Below are positions 39,206 through 47,368 of a stretch of DNA of 64,000 nucleotides, piece after piece (the stretch's first letter is position 1; the number at the start of each line of letters is the position of its first letter). Location: contig NZ_LFVU01000004.1 of NCBI RefSeq assembly GCF_001047375.1, forward strand, positions 1 through 64,000, given 5' to 3'. The position numbers and the translations under genes were made by a program. Under the pieces are notes generated by a model, which saw nothing but the letters and a program-made list of their open reading frames with translations, ran no database searches and was not told where the DNA came from. Source of the stretch: Clostridium cylindrosporum DSM 605 (GTDB lineage Bacteria > Bacillota > Clostridia > Clostridiales > Caloramatoraceae).

Positions 39206-39922
39206 TTATTTAGTAAATCTATGACTTCCGATTACTATTACAATAGGTCTTGATCTTATCCATTTATTTTGGGTTTTAGCAGGATTATAAAAATACAAAC
39301 ATCCGCCTGATGGGTCCCATCCATTAATTGCATCTCTTGCAGCCTTTTTAGGTGCTGCTTCTAAGTCAGCATTAATCTGTCCATCATTTATTGAGGAAAA
39401 TGCTCCTGGTTGGTAAACAACACCTGCGACGCTATTTGGAAATCTAGCATCTGAAACCCTATTCATTATAACTGCACCTACAGCTACTTGACCTTCATAT
39501 GGTTCCCCTCTAGACTCTCCATTAATAGCCCTAGCTAATAACAATTCATCTGTCCTTGACAAACTTGTACTTCCTTCTTTATTTGAATCTGATGGTTTAG
39601 TATCCTTATCACTACTGCCACTTGATATTCCAAGTGTAGCTAATGTTTTATCTCCAGCAATTCCATCTACCTTTATACCTCTGTCTCGTTGAAGCTTTTT
39701 AACAGCCTCGAAGGTATCATAACCATAGTAGTTATCTGGAGTACCATTAAAGAATCCAAGCCATTTTAGATTCTGCTCAAGCTTTTTAATAGTGCTACTA
39801 CTTGAGCCTACATTGTATATAGCCACAGGTACCGACCCTGTACTCTTTCTATAGTCAGTTATAGAAATTCCTGAAAATAGTACTATAAGTGATAACATTA
39901 AAAATAGCGAAAGTTTTCTCAT
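39206..39922 (-). CDS. sleB: Spore cortex-lytic enzyme SleB
   Basis: A 238-residue exported enzyme that degrades the spore cortex at germination. A signal segment (residues 1-20) is followed by a peptidoglycan-binding domain (residues about 42-95, with LKWLGFFNGTPDNYYGYDT), a Ser/Asp-rich linker, and the hydrolase-2 domain (residues about 125-238) with the catalytic Glu in AINGESRGEPYEGQVAVGA. It is a lytic transglycosylase acting on muramic-delta-lactam-containing cortex. Probable forespore promoter upstream. Confidence 0.94.
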   Translation of the reverse strand: MRKLSLFLMLSLIVLFSGISITDYRKSTGSVPVAIYNVGSSSSTIKKLEQNLKWLGFFNGTPDNYYGYDTFEAVKKLQRDRGIKVDGIAGDKTLATLGISSGSSDKDTKPSDSNKEGSTSLSRTDELLLARAINGESRGEPYEGQVAVGAVIMNRVSDARFPNSVAGVVYQPGAFSSINDGQINADLEAAPKKAARDAINGWDPSGGCLYFYNPAKTQNKWIRSRPIVIVIGSHRFTK

Positions 39923-39957
39923 ATAAAATCACCTCCAAAAATAGTAAAGATATATTT

Positions 39958-39986
39958 TATTTTCTTCAAAAGAAATAATTTTATAC
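39958..39986 (-). promoter_or_regulatory. Possible sigma-G promoter of sleB
   Basis: Minus-strand GTATA, 17 nt, GAAAATA, a partial match to the forespore sigma-G consensus (CATxxTA -10). The sleB family is known to be sigma-G-dependent in Bacillus. Confidence 0.35.
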
Positions 39987-40180
39987 TATACAAAGAGACT
40001 AAAGTATTATTATCAAAGCTAAACTTTTATCATTAAAGAAGGAATTTTATAATTTAAAATCAAATTGTGTAAATACTATAAAAAATATAACGATTTTGTA
40101 ATTTGAAACAACTACCAAAATAGATATATAATTTATATTAATTATCCTATACATACTTAAGAAATAAGGAGATGATTATA

Positions 40181-41308
40181 ATGAAGATTCTTGCCCTTAC
40201 AGTTTCAGCGGGAAATGGACATAATAAGGCTGCTGAATCTATCAAAGATTACCTAACTAATAACTTTGAAGATATTGATGTTGAGATATTTGACACATTA
40301 AAATATATAAATCCTATTCTTGACAAACTAGTTGTAGGAAGTTACTTAAAAAGTGTAAAAAATACCCCTGCATTATATGGAAAACTTTATGAATATGCAG
40401 AAAATGATGATACGGTATCTAATCTTTCCGGATTTGTAAATGATATACTATCTATAAAATTAAAAAACTTAATTTTTCGAAAGAAGCCAGATGTGGTTTA
40501 TTGTACACATCCATTCCCAGTTGAAATGCTTTCAATACTAAAAAGAAAACACAAAGTAGATATTCCTGTAGTTGCAATACTTACAGATTATGCACCACAT
40601 TCATTTTGGTTCTATAACTCTATTGATGCCTATGTTATTCCACATGAAGACTTTGTGTGTGAAATTAGAGAAAAAGGCGTTCCAAAGGATACTATCTATC
40701 CACTTGGTATACCTATTTCTAATAGTTTTTTACAAAATGTAAATAAAGATAAGATCCGTGAGAATCTTGGTTTATCAAAGGATAAAACAACTCTCCTTCT
40801 AATGGGAGGAGGACTTGGAATAGGTAATATCACAAAAATATATAAAGAACTTTGTTTTAGTACCCTTGATCTTCAATTTATAATTTGTGCTGGCAATAAC
40901 ACTAAGCTAAAAAATCAACTTGAAAGCCTTAAAGCTAGAACACTTAAAAAAACTATTATCTTTGAATATACAGAAATGGTTCCTGAACTTATGTCAGTAA
41001 GTGATATTTTGGTATCTAAGCCAGGAGGTCTTACCATTTCCGAAGCACTTGTAAAAAATATACCAATAATTATAACTTCAACAATTCCAGGTCAAGAAGA
41101 AAAAAATGCAGATTACTTAGTTAATAATGGTGTAGCGGCAAGAGTTAAGGAATCTGGGGATCTCACTCACCTTATGTACCAACTTTCTCAAAGTAAACTT
41201 AGACTCTCACACATGAGGGATATGGCAAAGGAAAAATCAAAGCCTAACTCTACTAAAGATATAGCAAATCTTATAGTGAGTTTTGCTAACAAATACATAG
41301 AAAAATAA
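40181..41308 (+). CDS. MGDG synthase family glycosyltransferase
   Basis: A 375-residue GT28-like enzyme related to MGDG synthases and UgtP, which glycosylate diacylglycerol to make glycolipids and lipoteichoic acid anchors. ALTVSAGNGHNKAAE at the N-terminus is the acceptor loop. DYAPHSFW and the donor-binding SKPGGLTISEALVKNIP near residue 280 are conserved. The ATG at 40181 has GGAG upstream; one three codons earlier overlaps it. It converges on spoIIR. Confidence 0.88.
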   Translation: MKILALTVSAGNGHNKAAESIKDYLTNNFEDIDVEIFDTLKYINPILDKLVVGSYLKSVKNTPALYGKLYEYAENDDTVSNLSGFVNDILSIKLKNLIFRKKPDVVYCTHPFPVEMLSILKRKHKVDIPVVAILTDYAPHSFWFYNSIDAYVIPHEDFVCEIREKGVPKDTIYPLGIPISNSFLQNVNKDKIRENLGLSKDKTTLLLMGGGLGIGNITKIYKELCFSTLDLQFIICAGNNTKLKNQLESLKARTLKKTIIFEYTEMVPELMSVSDILVSKPGGLTISEALVKNIPIIITSTIPGQEEKNADYLVNNGVAARVKESGDLTHLMYQLSQSKLRLSHMRDMAKEKSKPNSTKDIANLIVSFANKYIEK

Positions 41309-41323
41309 CAAACTAATTCTCTG

Positions 41324-41362
41324 TGTAACTTTGTGTCTTTAAAATATAGGGCACAAAGTTAC
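41324..41362. terminator. Bidirectional terminator
   Basis: Arms GTAACTTTGTG and CACAAAGTTAC between convergent genes. Confidence 0.7.
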
Positions 41363-41371
41363 ATAATAAAA

Positions 41372-42013
41372 TTATTTAAATATATCTTGCAATACTTCTA
41401 ATGACTTTAATTTAAACTTAGTCTTATCCTTAGCCTTATTTTGAGTTATAGATTTCAATTCATCATCGGTTAAAACCTTCTTTAATTCTTTTTCCATTTC
41501 TTCATCAGCAACAGCATTTTTAACATCTACAAAACATAGAGGAGGAAACATTACGCACCACCAATTTTTCCCTTCACCTTCTCCAAGAATAATTCTAAAA
41601 GCATCATATTCTCCACTTGGAAAAACTATATCTCCATAACTTTTAACAGGGAAATCAAATCTTCCAATTTCAGCTCTTGCTGTATAGGTTTGTCCATTTT
41701 GTTTCAAAACTTTATTAGCTAGGTTTATTATATTCGCCTTATTGTTTTCAAGTATCTCTTTTGATTCATCTATAGATTTACTATTTTTAAGTAAAGGCTG
41801 AACATATTTAATAACATTATCTTTAACCTTTATTTTAACACCTTGATCTAAATTACTGTCGCTATTAGCTAATACATGAAACCTTACAACCTTATCGTTT
41901 AAAGAGTTGGATCTATTATATATAAATGCCCCTAGCGAACCTATAGTTATAGATGTCATTAGTGCTATTATTACCTTTATTTTATTTTTCTTAATTTTAT
42001 CTAAAAGTTTCAT
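41372..42013 (-). CDS. spoIIR: Stage II sporulation protein R
   Basis: A 213-residue exported signalling protein made in the forespore; it activates SpoIIGA, which processes pro-sigma-E in the mother cell. A signal or anchor segment (residues about 10-31) precedes VVRFHVLANSDSNLDQGVKIKV, the family signature. NWWCVMFPPLCFVD near residue 155 is the conserved Cys-containing region. A probable sigma-F site lies upstream. Confidence 0.94.
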   Translation of the reverse strand: MKLLDKIKKNKIKVIIALMTSITIGSLGAFIYNRSNSLNDKVVRFHVLANSDSNLDQGVKIKVKDNVIKYVQPLLKNSKSIDESKEILENNKANIINLANKVLKQNGQTYTARAEIGRFDFPVKSYGDIVFPSGEYDAFRIILGEGEGKNWWCVMFPPLCFVDVKNAVADEEMEKELKKVLTDDELKSITQNKAKDKTKFKLKSLEVLQDIFK

Positions 42014-42043
42014 GTTTCTTCCCCCTTACAACTTCTTATTTTA

Positions 42044-42071
42044 ATCTTGTCCACCTTTTTCTTCTTTATAC
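42044..42071 (-). promoter_or_regulatory. Possible sigma-F promoter of spoIIR
   Basis: Minus-strand GTATA, 14 nt, GGACAAGAT, one mismatch from the GGnnAnAnT consensus. spoIIR is a sigma-F gene in Bacillus and Clostridium. Confidence 0.45.
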
Positions 42072-42104
42072 ATTTATAAAAAAATTTTTATAAACCTCTA
42101 CATA

Positions 42105-42136
42105 AAAAAGAGTTTTGCTTACGCAAAACTCTTTTT
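42105..42136 (-). terminator. Terminator of the ger operon
   Basis: Arms AAAAAGAGTTTTGC and GCAAAACTCTTTTT, a 14-bp stem with a 4-nt loop. Confidence 0.82.
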
Positions 42137-42145
42137 ATAATAAAA

Positions 42146-43312
42146 TTACTTAACATCTGAATACATTAATAGTCTTACTTCAATATCGAAGTTTATCTCT
42201 GCCTTTTGAAATGCTTTATCCCAATTTTTATACTTTTTATATTCACTCGGGTGGAATTTCTTAGTATAGTTATCAAATCCTAAATAATCTTTACCAAGTA
42301 TATCTTGAAAATAGTGAATTGTCTCTTCTAGTTGACCCTTCATTAAATTGTGAACTTCTTCTTCCATCTTTTTCCTAGTTTTATCATTAAAAACATCTTG
42401 ACCAAATTTATTACTTTCTAAATTTCCTTCAAATACATATCTTATGTGATACTTAGGCACTTTGCCACCTTTAACATAGGAGATTTTTCTATCTATTCCT
42501 GTAAGCTTAAAAACGAAAAGATCCTTATTTATCCTTATATATTCCCTTAGATTAACATTCTGAGCTTGAAAAATCTTATATCCCCTTATTTCTCTTGGAT
42601 CTGCTATTTTATCAATTTTATACTTATCAACAAAGGCAATTTTACTAAGGTTAACTTTTCTATTTTCCATACCTGCAACAGGTAGTATAGTTCTACCATT
42701 ATAACTCCTAAGGTCATTAAATACTCTACCTATATTCATAGATATTACAAAGGATAACCTATTTTCTTGATTCATAGTTCCTGATACAAAAGTTGAATAA
42801 AGGTTTTCCGTTGGTGGTTTTAATCCTTGTAAGGTTAAATTAGTATTTTCAGCAGCAACTATTCTTATTTCTCTATCTATAGTCTTATCTCTTTCAAAGT
42901 AATCAAGCACCTCTTTTAAAAGATCTGGATCCTCCATAAGCTCTCTACCTAAAATTATAAGCTTAGTATGACCAAAGAAAGGTTCCCTTGAAAGCTCTGA
43001 AGATAACTTCTCCCATGCATGGGACATAGAAACAGCGGCAACTGAGTGTGTATAACTTTTAATTGCACTTTCTGCCTCAGATGCATTTGCAATACCAAAG
43101 GTAATAAATAACTGATTTATGTCTCTTTTATAAAACTGACTGGCTATAAATCTACTTTCTTTTCTTACGAAGTTCTTTTCTATCATAATAGTATTAACAA
43201 ATGCCCTGTCATTTATTTCTATCTTATCCCAACAAGAAGTTAAAAAAAGTGGAAGGGTTAAAATTATTATTAGCAGTATAGCTTTTAATCGATTTAATTT
43301 AATACTTTTCAC
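42146..43312 (-). CDS. gerC: Germinant receptor C subunit (GerAC family lipoprotein)
   Basis: A 388-residue lipoprotein: the lipobox LTSC is followed by WDKIEINDRAFVNTIMIEK, the Ger(x)C opening. It would be anchored in the spore inner membrane. It starts with a GTG that overlaps the gerB stop by 4 nt. Last gene of a gerA-B-C set. The germinant specificity cannot be read from sequence. Confidence 0.9.
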   Translation of the reverse strand: MKSIKLNRLKAILLIIILTLPLFLTSCWDKIEINDRAFVNTIMIEKNFVRKESRFIASQFYKRDINQLFITFGIANASEAESAIKSYTHSVAAVSMSHAWEKLSSELSREPFFGHTKLIILGRELMEDPDLLKEVLDYFERDKTIDREIRIVAAENTNLTLQGLKPPTENLYSTFVSGTMNQENRLSFVISMNIGRVFNDLRSYNGRTILPVAGMENRKVNLSKIAFVDKYKIDKIADPREIRGYKIFQAQNVNLREYIRINKDLFVFKLTGIDRKISYVKGGKVPKYHIRYVFEGNLESNKFGQDVFNDKTRKKMEEEVHNLMKGQLEETIHYFQDILGKDYLGFDNYTKKFHPSEYKKYKNWDKAFQKAEINFDIEVRLLMYSDVK

Positions 43313-44418
43313 CTACACCCACCTCTTTTCTTATTTCTAATCTTATACACTATATAAAATAATATTGGGAATACGTACATAGAATATAGTCCAAGGGTCA
43401 AATTATTAATCTCTGAAACACTCATAATATCTAATGTAGCTGGAGCACTTCTTTGACCAACATAAATCAATGGTATTAATAATGTAGCTACATGCTTAGT
43501 ATGTTTGAAATTAAATATATCGGATATTATAACAGCCATAGCATGAATCCAAATAACAACAGTAGAAAATACAACTACTACCCAAGCGCTCATCATAATT
43601 CCTTCAAGTCTTTCTATGAAAGTCCCTGGTATATATGCTGTTTTTATCAAGCTTAGCGTTGGATATATAAGAAATTTTGTTTCTCCTATACCAAGTTTAG
43701 AAATACAAAGAATAGTAGTTACTAAATAACTTAATGATACAATGCCAACTGCTATTAATGCTGATTTAGATGCACTCTTAAAATCCTTTTTCTTAAAATA
43801 GGGATATATAACTAGTAAAATAATTACCCCAAGTAACTGAAATATGGTAGACATACTTCCGCTTATATAATCTTTAGGACTCCTCTGGAAAATGGGAAGC
43901 ATATTTGTAATGTCTACTCTCTCTAATGATAATAAATAAAGCACTAAAACAGCCAAAAATATAAAAGGAAGAGTGAATTGAAAGAATCTAACCATATGCT
44001 TTAATTCTCCCCTTGTTATAATTAAAACAAGTAGAAGAAATGGTATTACAACTGCTGACTTTGGTGTAGTTTCAAGCAAAAATATTTTAATTGAGTTAGC
44101 AAAAATACTAACTTCAGCAAAAGTAGCAGTATATAAACAAATCAATATAGGAATTACAAGGATTATACCTACTACTTTACCAAACACATTTTTACTTGCA
44201 CCAACTAATCCTTCACTATCGTATAGGCTTCCTACTTTACATATTAATAGTATAGAAATTACAGCTAAAATCCCTCCACCAATAACAGATATCCAGCCTT
44301 CATTTCCTGCAGCTTCAGTTACTGAAGAAGGAAGACTAAACATACCTACTCCTAGCATAGCAGTTACTACAATAACACCTAGTTGGTATCCAGTAAATTC
44401 TACATCACTTTTGATCAC
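43309..44418 (-). CDS. gerB: Germinant receptor B subunit (GerAB/APC type)
   Basis: A 369-residue polytopic protein with about ten hydrophobic segments and an amino-acid permease-like fold; this subunit binds the germinant in studied receptors. TGYQLGVIVVTAMLGVGMFSL is typical. The GTG start with AGGTGG upstream lies inside the end of gerA, so the genes are coupled. Confidence 0.88.
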   Translation of the reverse strand: MIKSDVEFTGYQLGVIVVTAMLGVGMFSLPSSVTEAAGNEGWISVIGGGILAVISILLICKVGSLYDSEGLVGASKNVFGKVVGIILVIPILICLYTATFAEVSIFANSIKIFLLETTPKSAVVIPFLLLVLIITRGELKHMVRFFQFTLPFIFLAVLVLYLLSLERVDITNMLPIFQRSPKDYISGSMSTIFQLLGVIILLVIYPYFKKKDFKSASKSALIAVGIVSLSYLVTTILCISKLGIGETKFLIYPTLSLIKTAYIPGTFIERLEGIMMSAWVVVVFSTVVIWIHAMAVIISDIFNFKHTKHVATLLIPLIYVGQRSAPATLDIMSVSEINNLTLGLYSMYVFPILFYIVYKIRNKKRGGCR

Positions 44419-45970
44419 TACTACCACCTGCCTGTCTTATTTTATTATCATTATTTACATATTGAGGTCTTTCCTTCATTTGTTGCCATGGTACTCTTAT
44501 AAACATACTGTCCTTTAAATCCTTTAGATTCATAGGAGCTAAAGGTTCAAAGTATGGAACCCCATAACTATCAATCATAACTAGATGAATGATCAGAGCA
44601 ATAATTCCTAGTACAACACCATATAGGCCAAGAACAGCAGATAAAAAAATAATGCCTATTCTAACAGTTTTAAATGCTGTTTCTATTTCGTAGTTAGGTG
44701 TTGAATACTGTGCAAGAGCTGTTACAGCAATTACAATAATAGCAATAGGACTTGCAATCCCCGCTGTAACCGCCGCCTGCCCTATAACAAGACCACCAAC
44801 TACACCTATTGTAGAACCTATAGGCCTTGGAAGCCTTACTCCTGCTTCACGTAAAATGTCAAGTGTGACTTCCATTATTAGCATCTCTATAAATGCAGGG
44901 AAGGGCACTCCCTCTCGAGATGCAGCGATGGATAATGCAAGTTTTGCTGGAATAGCCTCTGGATTAAATGAAGCTAATGCAATATACAGAGGAGGTGCTA
45001 AAACAGCAATAATAATAGATATTAATCTTAAAAGTCTTACAGCGGTAGCAACAAAGGGTCTAACATAGTAATCCTCAGCGGATTGAAAAAATGCTGTCAT
45101 TGTCACTGGAAGGATAAGTACAGTAGGGGAATTATCAACCATAAGAACTATTCTACCTTCAAATATCGCAGCTGCAGAAACGTCTGGTCTTTCTGTTGCT
45201 TGTATTTGAGGAAAAGGTGTATATTTTCTTTCTTCTAGAAACTGCTGAACATATCCACTATCTAAAATAGAGTCTATATTGATAGCCTTTAACTTCCTTT
45301 CAACCTTTTCAAGTATACCTTTATCAACTAATCCCTCTATATACATAAGAGCTATATCTGTCTTAGATCTTGTTCCTAATTGACTCTGCTTAACCTTAAG
45401 ACGAGGATCTCTAATTCTTCTTCTTACGAGTGCTGTATTAGATCTTAGACTTTCAACAAAGCCATCCCTAGGACCTCTAATAACAGTTTCACTAACAGGC
45501 TCACTCGGCCCTCTAGCTGGCCAAGATCTAGAAGCTATAATCATAGCCTTATCATATCCTTCTAGAAAAAGAACTGTTTCCCCTGATAAGATACTTAACA
45601 TTGCTTCTTCTATGTAATCTACTTCTTTGATATCAGTTACCGCTATTGTAGACTTTTCAATGGCTTCATAGATACCTACCTTTAAATCCTCGGTAGTGAG
45701 ATCATTTCTTCTAGATAATATAGTTAATGGTTCCATAACAAAATGATCAATAAGCATTTTATCTGAAATTCCGTCTATTTGACATAAAAATCCTTTGACT
45801 TTCTGATTATCTCCAGTAGTAAACTCTCTAAAAATTACATCATTTGTATCTTTAAATGTATCTCTAAAGATAGCTACTGTCTCATCTACAGATTTTTGAA
45901 CCTCTGTTTTTGTGTCTGGAGCATATTCGTAGCGCATTTCCTTAGGCTTTCTAAAATTGAAAAAGTTCAT
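44405..45970 (-). CDS. gerA: Germinant receptor A subunit
   Basis: A 521-residue GerA subunit: a large soluble N-terminal domain (to about residue 285) followed by several membrane helices (about 300-470). RSWPARGPSEPVSETVIRGPRDGFVE near residue 150 and PFPAFIEMLIMEVTLDILREAG near residue 355 are the conserved segments. Forms a GerABC complex that opens ion channels at germination. Pairs with the overlapping gerB. Confidence 0.93.
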   Translation of the reverse strand: MNFFNFRKPKEMRYEYAPDTKTEVQKSVDETVAIFRDTFKDTNDVIFREFTTGDNQKVKGFLCQIDGISDKMLIDHFVMEPLTILSRRNDLTTEDLKVGIYEAIEKSTIAVTDIKEVDYIEEAMLSILSGETVLFLEGYDKAMIIASRSWPARGPSEPVSETVIRGPRDGFVESLRSNTALVRRRIRDPRLKVKQSQLGTRSKTDIALMYIEGLVDKGILEKVERKLKAINIDSILDSGYVQQFLEERKYTPFPQIQATERPDVSAAAIFEGRIVLMVDNSPTVLILPVTMTAFFQSAEDYYVRPFVATAVRLLRLISIIIAVLAPPLYIALASFNPEAIPAKLALSIAASREGVPFPAFIEMLIMEVTLDILREAGVRLPRPIGSTIGVVGGLVIGQAAVTAGIASPIAIIVIAVTALAQYSTPNYEIETAFKTVRIGIIFLSAVLGLYGVVLGIIALIIHLVMIDSYGVPYFEPLAPMNLKDLKDSMFIRVPWQQMKERPQYVNNDNKIRQAGGSSDQK

Positions 45971-45981
45971 ATCCTTCCCTC

Positions 45982-46191
45982 CTATCTAAAAACAGACTCT
46001 GCAATAATATACATTACTAGGCCAAATATAATAAGAAATATAGCAAAACCCTTAGCAGCCTTATATTCCTTAGTCAGACCTTTCTTCTTAAAATCTTTAC
46101 AATCTATAAAAAACAGAATAATCGCAGATATTAAAAATACACCCAATGTATCTAGGCTAAAAGTATTTTCAATAATATTTTTTATATACAA
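45982..46191 (-). CDS. Small membrane protein leading the ger operon
   Basis: A 69-residue protein with two hydrophobic helices (residues about 14-29 and 48-65) joined by a lysine-rich loop FFIDCKDFKKKGLTKEYKAA. TTG start with GGAGG 7 nt upstream. It lies 11 nt before gerA and downstream of a sigma-F-like promoter, so it is probably part of the receptor operon. It resembles small clostridial membrane proteins of unknown function; a GerD- or GerABD-like accessory role is speculation. Confidence 0.7.
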   Translation of the reverse strand: MYIKNIIENTFSLDTLGVFLISAIILFFIDCKDFKKKGLTKEYKAAKGFAIFLIIFGLVMYIIAESVFR

Positions 46192-46214
46192 AGTACCACC
46201 TCCGACTATTCCTT

Positions 46215-46243
46215 AATTTCTCCCAAAAATAGCTTTTCTATTC
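46215..46243 (-). promoter_or_regulatory. Sigma-F/G-like promoter of the ger operon
   Basis: Minus-strand GAATA, 15 nt, GGAGAAATT. This is a full match to the GnATA-N15-GGnnAnAnT forespore consensus and sits 24 nt before the start of the small gene. Confidence 0.55.
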
Positions 46244-46280
46244 AGTTAAATAAAATATTCTAACTTAAAATAAAATACAA

Positions 46281-46326
46281 AAGGTAGAGACTAAAAACTT
46301 ATGTAAAAGTTTTTAGTCTCTACCTT
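46281..46326 (-). terminator. Terminator after ispE
   Basis: Arms AAGGTAGAGACTAAAAACTT and AAGTTTTTAGTCTCTACCTT, a 20-bp perfect stem. Confidence 0.78.
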
Positions 46327-46406
46327 CATCTATAAACAGAACTTTCAAAGCAGAGTCCAGTTTAAATAACACTAATTTTTAGAAGCTGTTATACCATAGC
46401 TATTTT

Positions 46407-47252
46407 CTATTTCATAGTAGCTATATATACTTCATCAAAATCACCTTTTAAATAGTTATAACAATCATCAATTGACTTGTCCTTAAATATTCCAAAAACT
46501 GTAGGTCCACTTCCACTCATTATTGAACCTAGCGCTCCAAATTCATTCATTATATTTTTAATATCTTCTATAACTCTATGCATTGGTATAGTAACAGTTT
46601 CAAGAACGTTTACTAGGTTTTTTGATAATAAATCTATATTATTATCATCAATACAATCTAATAGGATATCGTTATTAGGTCTTTTCTTGATTTTTTCAAG
46701 TTTTAAATTATTAAATACCTCCTTTGTAGATACGCTAATTGGAGGTTTTGCTATTAATACAAGGTGACCACTCATAGATTTCAGAGGAGTCACTATTTCC
46801 CCTCTACCTTTGCATAGTGCAGTACCTTTTTCCATAAGAAATGGTACATCGCTTCCTATCATAGCTGCTATATCCATCAAATCCTTCTTACATAGGTTAA
46901 GGCAATACAAAGTATTAATACCTTCAATTACACCTGCAGCATCAGTGCTTCCACCAGCAAGCCCCGCTGCAACAGGAATGTTTTTCTCAATATATACAGA
47001 GAGTCCTCCACCTATTTTATATGTATCAAACATTAACTTTGCAGCTTTTAAAGCAATATTCCTATCATCTAGTGGAATATCTCCCCCTTTAACTTCTAAT
47101 GAGAATTCATTTGATTTTTCTATTCTTATCACATCTTCTAATGATATAGTTTGCATAATTGTATCTATTTCATGATACCCATCACTTCTTTTTCCCAAAA
47201 TATCAAGTGATAAATTTATTTTAGCTGGACAATTTAAAGTTATACTTTTCAT
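46407..47252 (-). CDS. ispE: 4-diphosphocytidyl-2-C-methyl-D-erythritol kinase
   Basis: A 281-residue GHMP kinase of the MEP isoprenoid pathway. CPAKINLSLDILGKRSDGYH opens the protein and the ATP loop is PVAAGLAGGSTDAAGV near residue 90. GSIMSGSGPTVFGIF near residue 240 is the third GHMP motif. Length normal. Confidence 0.95.
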   Translation of the reverse strand: MKSITLNCPAKINLSLDILGKRSDGYHEIDTIMQTISLEDVIRIEKSNEFSLEVKGGDIPLDDRNIALKAAKLMFDTYKIGGGLSVYIEKNIPVAAGLAGGSTDAAGVIEGINTLYCLNLCKKDLMDIAAMIGSDVPFLMEKGTALCKGRGEIVTPLKSMSGHLVLIAKPPISVSTKEVFNNLKLEKIKKRPNNDILLDCIDDNNIDLLSKNLVNVLETVTIPMHRVIEDIKNIMNEFGALGSIMSGSGPTVFGIFKDKSIDDCYNYLKGDFDEVYIATMK

Positions 47253-47329
47253 ATATTTTAGTTAAATACTTAACCCCTTTTCCTTTCCTATTTTTAATAA
47301 TTATAGTTTATAGAATATTATAATTCAAT

Positions 47330-47362
47330 AAAGGTTCTACAGAACAAAGCTGTAGAACCTTT
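47330..47362 (-). terminator. Terminator after cphA
   Basis: Arms AAAGGTTCTACAG and CTGTAGAACCTTT with a 7-nt loop. Confidence 0.78.
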
Positions 47363-47368
47363 ATTAAT

